Source of the DNA: Luzula sylvatica
Taxonomy: Eukaryota > Streptophyta > Magnoliopsida > Poales > Juncaceae
NCBI GenBank assembly: GCA_946800325.1
Contig: OX326960.1
Location: 32,951,629 to 33,015,628, forward strand
Length of the DNA stretch: 64,000 nt
Direction: 5' to 3'
In this document: one piece after another, positions 1 through 10,700 of the stretch
How positions within the stretch are numbered: the stretch's first letter is position 1
Layout of the letters: each line of letters begins with the position of its first letter
The notes under the pieces: model-generated
Seen by the model: only the letters and a program-made list of their open reading frames with translations
Told to the model about the DNA's origin: nothing
Databases searched by the model: none
Program-made: the position numbers and the translations under genes

Positions 1-1132
1 AAATTGTGTACTTCTGGTACCTTTAATTGCATGGTACAATTTTAATTACCAACAAAAAAAATGACTAAATGGACGTTGCAATAATAAATGAAAAAAACTG
101 TTACAAAAGATGCCTCCAAATAAAAAGGTCTGATTATTATTAAATCATGATTTCATGAAAAAATAAATTAAATATCAGTTTATATATGTTAATTATGGCT
201 ATCAACATATATTTTAATGCCTCCGAACAATAAGGAGAGTTTATTACACCGTTTTGTAGTGTTTATGTTCAAATTGCCATTAAATAAATAATATGAAATT
301 CTAAAGAATATCATTAAATAGATGATACCAAAATGAGTTTAATTCGATATAACTTCTGGTTATAGAGGCAAACATATAGAGACATCTAATTTATAACTTC
401 TGGTTATAGTCCAAGTTCTAAAATTAAATAACAATTTTATATAACATCTGATTATATACTGATACATTCACAATTTAATTATATAAATTTATATAACTTC
501 TGCTTAAATAATAACTTCCATATACAAATATTATAATAGTGCAAACTTCTAGTTATACATGTATTAAAAGAGCTTATGTATTATTTCTGGTTGCAGTAGT
601 GCAAAAACAATAATATCTTCTAGTTATAAAGCTTCTAGTTATATAACAATGTTATCTCAAAAACAATAATATTCAATGCAAATAATATGAATAAAGAGAG
701 GGCATAATATCGGAGATTTTTTTTTTGTATTGCGATTTTTTCAATGTTTTCATGTCATGATTTGCCTCAAGTAAAACGGCATGAGCTCCTAATTGCTTTC
801 ATTTATGAAAGTAATTCCAAAATAATCTCATTTATTGCTCCTCAAGTACCATCAAATATTCTCTCATTTATTTACTTTTTATCAGTTACTTTATCATTAT
901 GCATATATCAATGCATTTATGTAGAAGAAATAGTTTTAAAATAATAGAACATTCACCCTCAAATTTTAAAACTATAAACTATTATAGTCTATATCCAATT
1001 TGATAATTCAAATTTTGGAGTCATGTACCAGTAATTTAGTACCACGAATTCTCGTACATGGTAATATCTATCTATCACATGAGAGTCAAAAATTAAGTTC
1101 ATGTAAATATGCTTCTGGCATTTTATCATGAA
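1..1132. other. AT-rich intergenic DNA with a recurring AACTTCTGGTTATA-like motif
   Basis: No gene is supported here; the one short open frame (744-944) resembles nothing I know. A motif close to AACTTCTGGTTATA recurs about ten times, near 8, 351, 393, 438, 495, 516, 545, 583, 613, 628 and 1110. Spacing is irregular, so it is a dispersed motif cluster and not a regular tandem array. It may be the remnant of a repetitive element or LTR. The block ends at the Helitron terminus at 1133. Confidence 0.4.
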
Positions 1133-2452
1133 CTAGGAGATTACCCGCGCTTCGCGGCGGTTTTGTTTCGTTTGCTTTACCATACACGTAATATATACAC
1201 ACATAATATATAGTTATGATTTTTCGGGATCAAATATAAGACTTTGTGAAAATAAATATCATATTGATTAAGAAAGTTTGATGATGACAAAATTATCATA
1301 CTATTTTTGAATATGAAACATTATCATACTATAATGCAACACATACAAAAAAAAATAATTATAAAATAATAAAACAACATGGGTGGACATAAACAAAATT
1401 AAAAATCATATGATATTTTAAATTTTCATATCTAAAATTAAGAATAATAACATTGTAAAAGTTTAAAAATATTATTTCTGTTGGATAAATTTTAAGTTTC
1501 ATGTTTATTATTGAAAAATATTATATAAGTTACATGAATTATTTGTGTTTAGTAAATAAATATCTTTCATTATTTTTTTTTTAAAAGATTAACATGAAAC
1601 TGCTTTAAGTACAAATACAAATATAACATAATTGTTTTTAAAATAATAACAATAATTAGGATGTGCAAATTTTTTTCTATTATATTTTAAAAAAAATAAT
1701 AATAATAAGGATTACAAGTCATTAATATAATTATATATTTTTCTACATAATTGTTTTCATAATTTTAAGTTAGAAAAAAATATTGAATATATAATAATAA
1801 CACACTTAGTAGTATGTGCATTTTTTTCAATTATAGTTTTAAAAATAATAATAATTAGTCTTACAAGTCATTAATGTGATTATATGTATTTTTATATCTT
1901 TTTTTACACAATTGTTTTCATAATTTTAAGTTAGAAAAAAATATTAAATATATGATAATATGGATCTCAAAATAATGATAAAATTCCAATGAATATATTT
2001 CTTAATTTTTTTTTAAATTATATTATGAAAATACTAACAATATTTGGTGTATGTTTTATTATATTATATATTGATTTATTAATTTATTAATGTTAGATAT
2101 TTAAATTCTTCACATTCTATTTGTATTCACAATTAATCATGTATCATATTGTGAAACAATTCAAAATCAAATACAATTGGTCCAACAAGAACCTAACAAA
2201 TGATATTTTGACACGTTATTAGTGTAAGGTGATGTGGCCTTCTAAAATTGTTTAAAACTATGTGTGAAATAAGAGACACATAAATATCTACAAATAAAAC
2301 ATAACCACACAAAATCAAAGGTTAATCTATGGTTCATATGTTGCCACATATCATAATCTAATGGTTGAAATAATTGTGATGATGTGGCATGAGTTGTGAT
2401 GAGGTGGCATAAGGAGATTGCATAAAGATGGGTCCAAAATAAGGGGTGGTGA
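1133..2452 (-). mobile_element. Non-autonomous Helitron, copy 1
   Basis: On the minus strand the element ends in a GC-rich hairpin (CCGCG-AAG-CGCGG, about 1147-1160), then a short AT-containing spacer and CTAG (complement of 1133-1136) followed by T, the classical Helitron 3' end. The last about 30 bases are identical to the end of copy 2 at 54278-54307. The 5' end is placed at TCACC (complement of 2448-2452) because copies 1, 2 and 3 share an adjacent CCCTTATTTTGGACC-like stretch and diverge outside it. No Rep/helicase reading frame is present, so it must have been mobilised in trans. The 3' end is secure; the 5' end is inferred from the comparison. Confidence 0.72.
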
Positions 2453-3690
2453 ATTCTCTACAATGGAGTCTAGTGTTAACAAAAGTAACCTCACCAATAC
2501 TATTATGCTTCCGGCATTCCATAATTTTTCATTACATACGAATTATAATTCAAAGAACAATCCAAATAAAAAAATGCATACAAATAATTTAAAGAATCAC
2601 AAGAATTTCGTGATTAAAAATAATATACAAAATCGATAAATATTTTAACATGTACCTTTAAATTTGTGTGTCTTCGATTTGATTTCCAGACAATAGAGCA
2701 TTCGTACTGATAACGTGTTATAAATAAATACAAACAACAAGAAAGGGAGGAGAGAGAAATTTTCTATTCAAAATGAATCCATCTATAATACATAACATGA
2801 CCTCTATTTATAAGGAATGAAAACCTTAAAGACATTAATTACATTTAAACATATTAATAAGAATACCAAAAACCTATATACATGTGTATGGATATTCACA
2901 CATATTAATATTAATAACATATATGTATTAATCATTTTTGTTGTTGTTGTGTGAATAGTGTTTATTTGTAGAAATTTTATGCATCATTATTTTTTACTTA
3001 ACTGTGACCTAATAAATGTAAAATCTTACGAAACGTATATCAAATAATATTTGTATTTCAAAACGATAATATAAAAATATATGATATAATTTTCAAAAGT
3101 TCTGATATAATTTTTTTGGATAATTTCAGGCATATCACTTCAAAAAAATATATCAAATCTAGCCCTATAAATGTGGTAATAACAAATGTATCCTTCAAAA
3201 AGTAAAAAAAACTATCGAATTAACTAGTCTTGTGTGAGAATTTGCATGACTTGTTTGCAGCCTTCATGATCTGCAAGAATTTGCTCACATAATTAATCAC
3301 TAAAATACATAACATGTTCTTTGTTGTCGGTGCATATTTCTCGTACCAGTAAACTGTAAAAGGCATCTCTGCCAGGTTTTCTCCATGAATCCTAAATGAG
3401 TAAAAGGCAGAATTCATCTGTACATCAACAAAATCTCATAATATCAGGAATACCCCTACAATATATATGTAATATCATCAAGACCCCTCATCCAATTAGA
3501 CAAATTGTTTAAGAACTGTTAATTTCACAATTAGAGAGCTTGTTTAAGAATAAAAAAACTGGAGAATTCTACAATTATAGAAATACACATATTTAGCACC
3601 ATAAATTGATTTTCAATTGGACAACCATTAACTCCAATCAGATGTACAATAGAAAACCCTAAAGCAAGAGAAAACAACTCAAACAAAATA
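2453..3690. other. Intergenic DNA without a recognisable gene
   Basis: I see no supported coding region. Around 2690-2830 there is a segment reminiscent of plant LTR-retrotransposon ends: ATAACGTGTTATAAA at about 2709, a purine-rich stretch, then CTCTATTTATAAGG near 2811. No paired LTR or retroelement protein is visible, so this is at most an old remnant. A short open frame on minus (3220-3417) has no recognised similarity. Confidence 0.3.
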
Positions 3691-3693
3691 TGC

Positions 3694-3771
3694 TGAATTT
3701 AACAATTCCGCCTAATCATATTTTTGTCCCGTTTCTTGTTCACATTTATTTTGGCGGAATTGTTAAATTCA
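3694..3771. repeat. Perfect 19-bp inverted repeat, 40-bp loop
   Basis: Positions 3694-3712 and 3753-3771 are exact reverse complements over 19 bp (arm TGAATTTAACAATTCCGCC), separated by 40 bp. As RNA this would be a strong hairpin. It lies at the end of a possible minus-strand gene remnant; one arm falls in its frame and the other at its stop, so the tail of that frame may have arisen by an inverted duplication. Confidence 0.7.
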
Positions 3772-3960
3772 TCCTTCAGATTTTTTAAATCCTCTTTCAA
3801 TTCATTCGTAATGGCTTCCTACATAACTGCAAACTCGAAAATCTATCCTTTTCTACGCCACGAGCTTCAAGGGCATCGGTTTTCCCAATGAAGTTCCCAA
3901 TTTTTGCAAATGCTCGCTCAGTTGTCAATTCTCTTATCACTCATTTTAAGCTCCATGCTT
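3699..3960 (-). pseudogene. Possible remnant of a coiled-coil-type gene
   Basis: Read on minus, two stretches look protein-like. One (about 3810-3905) gives FIGKTDALEARGVEKDRF. The next (3699-3815) reads EAITNELKEDLKNLKDEF and continues basic (KKRDKNMIRR) to a stop at 3699-3701. They are in different frames, so one shift would be needed to join them. Composition is helix-forming and charged. I cannot name the family; a chance open stretch is possible. The GA/CT-rich tract just upstream (4040-4160) would fit a CT-rich plant leader on this strand. Confidence 0.22.
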
Positions 3961-4039
3961 CTCCTCGCTCCGCTTCTCATCTTTTCGTGGGCATGATTTC
4001 TTTCGGTGCAGAGAGGAGCAGAACCGTCACCAACCGGCG

Positions 4040-4165
4040 GATTTCGACGAGAGAGAGGGAGACCGAGAGGGGGTAGGGACGAGTGAAAGTGAGGGAAGGT
4101 ATGGAGAGCGAGAGAGTGAGGGTACAGAGCTTGAGAGAGAGGGAGAGGGAGTTTAGTTTATGTTG
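4040..4165. repeat. GAGA-type purine-rich tract
   Basis: The plus strand is almost pure purine with GAGAGAGG repeats (CT-rich on minus). The overlapping open frames on both strands here are low-complexity products of this tract and are not called as genes. Such tracts are common in plant promoters and 5' leaders. Confidence 0.6.
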
Positions 4166-4375
4166 GGAACGGACGGCGAAGATGTATTCTTGGAACGGAT
4201 GGCAGGATGATGAAAAACGTGGCACGCTCCTCCTGAGCCAAATTATTGTGATTTTAATGGGAGGGGTCAATACTAGCTACTAAAATATTATTTTTCTGCC
4301 AGTTTTTCTGCCAAGTTATTATTTTTCTTTCTCCTCAAATTTCACAATTTCGGTGAAAAATGACTTGGATTAGAG

Positions 4376-4472
4376 AGAGAAATTAGTTTTGGAAATATAT
4401 ACATACATGAATAATCAAATGCAGAGAGAAATTCGTTTTGTGAATATATACATACATGAATAATCAAATGCA
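4376..4472. repeat. 49-bp tandem duplication
   Basis: The segment containing ACATACATGAATAATCAAAT occurs at about 4401 and again at about 4450, with similar AGAGAGAAATT starts. These are two copies in tandem with a few mismatches and no coding potential. Confidence 0.65.
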
Positions 4473-4529
4473 TCCCTTGGCCGAAATTCACCACTTGGTC
4501 AAAAGACACATTATTTGACAGAAAAAACT

Positions 4530-4950
4530 TGAACTGTCCGGATGGGATACGACATGATACGGCTTAGATACGTCAAGAATACAACTGTGATACTTCATTT
4601 ATGATATACTTCGGCCCATTATATATTTTGGCACATAATATTTTTAAATAAATTATATATGATACTTTTATGATATTTCTAAATTAGTTCTAGGATAGTT
4701 CTAGAATAAATTTAGGATATTTTTTATGATACTTGTATTGTTAGGTAGATTTTTATTTCTTGTCAACATATTTAATTTAAAAATATTATCAAGTTATTAA
4801 TTTATATAATATAAATATATTAAAATAATAACTATATAGTTGTATCCGTATTCGTGATTTTTTGAAAATTGTTGTATCGCCGTATCCATTCGTATCGGAT
4901 ACGATATCCGTATCCGTATCGTATACGATACCCATATCCGTATGCTTGCA
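4530..4950. repeat. Dispersed (GTATCG/CGATAC) low-complexity repeat
   Basis: GATACG, CGTATC and TATCCG words are strongly over-represented, densest at 4846-4944 where they form overlapping self-complementary runs such as CGGATACGATATCCG. This looks like the terminal or subterminal part of a degenerate DNA transposon. I could not find a matching opposite terminus or target duplication. Confidence 0.4.
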
Positions 4951-5607
4951 ACATAGGACGTAGGTTATTATTTTTCTCTAGTTTCACGTTAGTTTAAGTT
5001 TATTCAATTGTTTTACATAAAATTATATTATCAAATATAAATACAGTAAAAAATTAAAAAATTATATCTAAAATACTAATAAATTAATATAATATTACAA
5101 AAATACATAATATGAAGTGTCTGTTTTATTCTAGATAAGAGAATATCTAACTTGTTACACACATATATTATGATAATATTATCATAAGTTCTCAACAATA
5201 TCAATATATCTACTACGTTGACGTGTTTATATGTATAGTTGTAAAAATTAGACAATATTTATTGGTTACAATGTGAACAATATATTTTGTTCGATATAAT
5301 TAAAATATAATTATATTAAATTATATTTTAATTTTAATTACATGTATAAATTCAGTTTAGATTATAAAACATAGATTTCACTAGGTATTTTCAGAAAACT
5401 ATAACAAAAATAGTACAACGTATTGCATGAGTAGCATAGGCGAATTCCCCATGAAAAAGTAATAACTACAATAATTTTTTTATATTTCACAAAAAATTGA
5501 GTAGTGTACTCCTAAAATTCATTATTAGGAGTTTAGAGATTTTCATTTTGAACCTCTAATATAATAATTTCTTGTTTTTTTTTTAAGTTTGACCCTATCT
5601 ATAAAAT
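4951..5607. other. AT-rich intergenic DNA, nothing recognised
   Basis: Very AT-rich sequence with short homopolymers and TA-rich words. No open frame, RNA gene, transposon end or repeat structure can be supported. Confidence 0.4.
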
Positions 5608-5845
5608 CATTGATATCAATCAAATTAAGAAATTGCTTTTATACAAGTTTACACCTTTGATATCAATCAAATCATGAAATTAGTACATAAATAGCATGCA
5701 ATTGCTTTTATGTAAGCCATTGCTTTTATATAAGTTTACACCTTTAATATCTTAATATGTACATAAATAGCATGCAATTGCTTTTATATGAGTTTACACC
5801 TTTGATATCAATCAAATCATGAAATTAGTACATCATACCATGTGG
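5608..5845. repeat. Imperfect tandem repeat of a roughly 85-130 bp unit
   Basis: Phrases AATTGCTTTTATA, AGTTTACACCTTTGATATC, ATCAATCAAATCATGAAATT and ACATAAATAGCATGCAATTG recur two to three times in the same order with variable spacing. This is a short, degenerate direct repeat without coding potential. The flank 5846-6210 is AT-rich and shows nothing further. Confidence 0.55.
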
Positions 5846-6214
5846 AAAGATATTTGTTGGATCAGTATGAATCAAATCAATAATCATATTTATGTTAATT
5901 ACTAACCAAATCATTATAATTATTACAAATCTTGTTATAAACCCTACAATTACAATCAACTATGCAAATTTACTCCACCTCTCTATTTTCCATTCATCAT
6001 TGATGATTGAATATTCTCTTCAGTCTTTATACTGCATCATGTTAATTATTTCAGTATTTCAATCATTAGATAACATTATGATACATATGATGATGCAAAA
6101 AACATTAGGATACATATTATGTCAGCAGCAAAATAAAATAAAAAATGAAATAAAATAACAATAACAACATAATGGTAACAGAGTAAAAATGATATACTAA
6201 TATATTTTATTTCT

Positions 6215-7165
6215 TTTAGGAGTTGTTTGGATATATGGAATTAGAGATGAAATTGTATCTTGAGATTTTTCAAATATAAGTTTCTTGTTTGACATCTAGA
6301 ATTAGAAACGGAATTCGATGGTGGAACATCTCATTATTCCAATTTTATGATAAAAAATAATTCCAATAAAAATTGGAATGCCAAAGTGAAGCATTTTTCT
6401 TTAATTATTTAATCAATACTTAATATTATAATTTGATCATAATTGTATTAATATTATAGTTGACATTACAATAATATTATAATTAATACTATTTAACATA
6501 ATAATTATAATATTACTAATATCAATATTAACATGTTAATATTATTTTAATATATTAATATTATTATTATTATTATTATTATAATATATTAACAATAATA
6601 TATTAAAATATTAATATTAATATTAAAATATAAATAATAGTATTAATATTATTAATATTAATATATTAATATATATTAATATGTTAATATTATAATAGTA
6701 TAATATTATATGAATATACTAATAACACAATAACACAATAATTAAAATTATTAATATATTAGTATTATTTACAATATTTTAATATTAATATTAATATGTT
6801 ATAATATATTATAATTAATATTATAATATTATTAAAATTTGTACCATAATATTACTGCAATTAATAATATTATGATAATTTTATATAGCAATAATGTTAT
6901 ATTATAATCATATTATTAATTTTTTCAAACTAATAATATTATAATAATAATATTACAATAACATAATAATAATAATATAATAACATAATAATAATAATAT
7001 TATTATAATTTAATATTATGATAATATTATTATATTGTATTAATTTTAATGAAACATTAGTTTTACATTTTCAATAACGAAAATTTTAAATTTCGTAAAC
7101 AATCAAAAAAAGAATTATATTTCCCAATATTTTTATAATTTGGACATTCAAACAAACAAATTACA
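6215..7165. mobile_element. Probable MITE-like element with an AT-palindrome core
   Basis: The left edge reads TTTTAGGAGTTGTTTGGAT, similar to the terminus at 46136. The right edge (about 7140-7165) contains an inverted TTTGTTTG/GGAATT-like sequence, so imperfect terminal inverted repeats are possible; the flanking triplets are TTA and TAA. Between them, 6410-7050 is made almost only of A and T with overlapping TTAATATTAA-type palindromes, able to extrude cruciforms. The ends are tentative; the AT-only core is plain in the sequence. Confidence 0.35.
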
Positions 7166-7751
7166 AATTCCTAATATTTTTTTTCTCGCCTTATTATAAT
7201 CCGATTCCCCTCTATATAAACTATAAACAACAATAAGCATTATATAGGATAATTCTGTACTAATCAAATTTCTCCGTGTAGTAAGTCTTCTAGGGTTCGG
7301 ATCCTTACTCTCTCCTCATCGTCAATCGTCAGATATGTTTATCCATCCAAATTCAACGGTTCCGATTACCCCCAATCCCATTCTGCCACAATCTACACGT
7401 CTTAGATTCTCCTCACGTCATGCTAATATAAACAGAACGCTCACAATTTTTGTTTACGCTCGGTCCATCAAACGACCCATATTTCCTCTCGAGTAATTAT
7501 TTCGGTGCAAGCATTAATACTCTTCCCCGTTCAGCTAGTTCATGCTCTCTTTGTAAGATATTAGATACTACACACGCTCGGTCTGCACTACTCCAGGAAA
7601 GTTATGTGATGGTGTATGCATTTAATTATGGACCGTATAGCCTTTTAATACTGGCCTCAATTGTCACTGAATCTTCTTCCTACGCACAGAGCTTCAACGA
7701 GAGGGATAAAAACAAGAGAGTATTTTTAGGTTTTTTTTTCCGCGAATCTCC
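7166..7751 (+). promoter_or_regulatory. Promoter and 5' leader region of the GYF gene
   Basis: This is the interval upstream of the GYF-gene start codon. TATATAAA lies at 7213-7220 and a weaker ATATAAAC at about 7425; either could be the core promoter, giving a leader of about 300-500 bases. A plus-strand open frame starting at 7450 overlaps the true start in another frame and is treated as a shadow. No transcription start can be fixed from sequence. Confidence 0.35.
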
Positions 7752-10700
7752 ATGGCTGACTCTACGAGCAAAGCTTCCTCCAATGCCGCCGCCGCCGCCG
7801 CCGCTACCTCCTTAGCCGAGAATCACCACCTCGCCGTCGATCCGCCTCTTCATTCGCCGCCGCCGCCGCCGTTACATGGTACTAAAGGTGATTGAACTTG
7901 CACTGTTTTTTGATTTGAATTTAGGGACGGGGAATATTAATCAGTGTTTGGAATTTGTGTTCGGACTGGGTTTTACTTGATCCAAAGTGAAGAGGTTTGA
8001 GTTTAACACTGTGTTAGGGTTTGCATTCTTGATAGGTCTTCTGAAATGGATTGGGTTCTTGATCAATCTAGGGTTTCCGTTTAGTGTCAAATAAGAGATT
8101 AAAACATCAGATGTAATTGCTTGCATTGGTTCAATCTTTAATTCATCTTGCTTTCATATCCCAATTTTTTCACATTACTTCTCCGTTCCTCTTTTACTCC
8201 AATTTATTCTCAAAGAAGTTGAATGTCAAATCTTTTCTTCTGAATGCAATTTCAATTTCTCAATAACACTTTTAGAAGCTAATTTTCGCAAATCTCAGTT
8301 CTTTCATCTGATTCTTTATTTTCAGAAAAACCACCAGCACTTGACTCTGAGGTTCCCCTTTCACCTCAGTGGCTTCTCCCAAAAACCGGAGACAAAAGTG
8401 CCACCAAGGTAAACCCTAAATCTCCCAATTATAATACTTTACCAAAACCATTAATTCTTATTCTTTGCAATTTTTCTATTTGTAGGAACCAAATCCAAAT
8501 CCAAAGCGTGAACCATTCAGGCCATCTTCCGTTCAACAGCACACTGACACGGGATCCCGTTGGCGCGATGATGAGAGAGAAACAAACCCAACTCCACGCC
8601 GTCCAGCTGGCACCACCAAGTGGACTCCAAGCTGGCGCGATAATCGAGATCCGCGCCCAGAGAAAGAGGACAACTGGCGCAACAAGGACGAGCATCGGGA
8701 TCCGCGCGAAAGGGATGGGGAGAAAGAGGAGATTACTTCTCGGCCGTGGAAACCGAGTAGCGTGGTGGGGAGAGGGAGAGGCGAAACGATGGACCCTGCA
8801 CCTGGTCTAGGACGGACCAAGACGTACCAGTACGGTTACGGGAGGGGTGGTGGTACTGGAGCTGGAAGAGGTGAAAACGGGAATTCAAACCCCGGCTATT
8901 CGAGAGGGAGATTTGGGTCTAGGTCGTATCAAATTGGTGAAAGTGGGTCCAGTGAAACGGGTTTAGCGAGGTATAGTAGGATGAAGTTGCTTGATGTGTA
9001 TAAGAGTACTGACTTGAAGAATTTCAAGTTGCCTAATGGTGAAATTCCCAAAATGCCCTTTGTGCAAGACGAGCCCTCTCAGCCTTTTGCTTTCTCCATG
9101 TCCACTGCTGATGAATTGGTAATTCGTGTGATATTTTCATTTTCTTGGTATATTAGTAAAATTTGTTGTTTTGATCATTTTTATTTAAATTTGTAGATTG
9201 TATTGAAAGGGATAGAGAAGGGGGATATAACGGGCAGTTATCAAGCCAAAGATTCCTCTCTTGGTAGAAACGAACATAAAGGTATAATACTTGTTATTTA
9301 TTTTTTCAATATATTGATTTTTGTTAATTTCTCATTTTTTTGCTTTTGATTGATTTATAGAGGAAATGCCGCTTTGGATGGAGGATGATAATGATAACGA
9401 TAAGAATAAACCAAATCCAAAGCAATTCTCTGCCGAACTGGGTCTACTGGACAGGTCCAGTTCCATGAAAAAGTACCCGAATCAAGAAAGTCTACAAAGC
9501 CCAAACAATTCGACAGACCCGTATTTCTCGAGAAAGACGCAAACTCCCCAAATGGCCCCTGAAGATCTGTCCTTGTTCTACAAAGACCCTCATGGCCAAG
9601 TACAGGGTCCATTTTCAGGAGCTGATATTATTGGCTGGTACGAAGCGGCGTATTTCGGTATTGATCTACTGGTACGGCTCCAAGGCGCAACGAACGAGAC
9701 ACCTTTTATCCAATTAGGCGAAATGATGCCTCATTTGAAGGCCAAAACGAGACCGCCACCTGGATTTGCAGAGACTGGTACAGTTAGTACGGTTGGTACT
9801 GGTTCGGGGACCCAATTGGGTGTGCCTGGCAAGGGACATGCAGTCGAGGAACAAAACCGGTTCTTGGAATCTCTTATGTCCGGTAAATTATGGGCCCCGT
9901 TTATTTCTTTTTAATATGATAAGGGTATTTTTGTAATTTCATATAATTATTTTAGTTTATGAATTATGCAGGTACTGGTGGTCCAGGATTTGGTTCTTTC
10001 TCAGTAGTAGGAGAAAATCAAAATGCAGAGCAGTTGAACTACTTTTTAGCACAAAAAAGATTAATGGAGCGACAAAAATCAATACCTAACGTGTCTCAAT
10101 ATACGGTACCAACTGTACCGGTACCGCAAAATACGGATCATACCCCTATGAATAATAATTCATCTAGTATGTTCTCCAAGCTTCTCCCTTCGAATAACAA
10201 TAATTCCTCTCCTTCTCCTTCTCCAAGTATACTTTCAAAACTCCTCCCTCCAATGGAAATGCACTCTCAAATGCCGGTACAGGCACCGGTATCGGTACCA
10301 GTTTCATTACCAGTCCCAAATCATGCATTCCCTCTTTGGTCTAACGTGCACAATGTTCAAAACCCTAATTTACCGCAACCAAACCCAATTAATCCCCAAA
10401 TAGGACAGGTTCAACCGAGGTTAATGAATCAACTAAACCATCAAAACCAAGTCCTGTCAGAGATCTCGCAAGATCCTCAATTATTAGGGTTACTTCAACA
10501 ACAGTATTTACTTCAGCAGGCCTCACCATTGGCCGCACCGGTTTCGCCACAGCTTTCTTTGATGGATAAATACTTGCTGCTCAAGCAACAGCAACACCAA
10601 CAACAACAACAGCAATTGCTCATGCAGAAACAACAGGAATTGCTTTCCCATGCCGTATGGCAGAGTAATCCGAATGTTCAAAATCCGTCACTTGGTTTCC

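Noticed and set aside
3977..4283. Open frames rich in Ser/Leu or Arg/Glu on both strands
   Set aside because: Direct translation of the GAGA purine tract; low complexity only.
7450..7815. 121-residue open frame ending in a poly-Pro run
   Set aside because: It overlaps the true first exon in another frame and lacks family similarity; the ATG at 7752 gives the correct splice phase.
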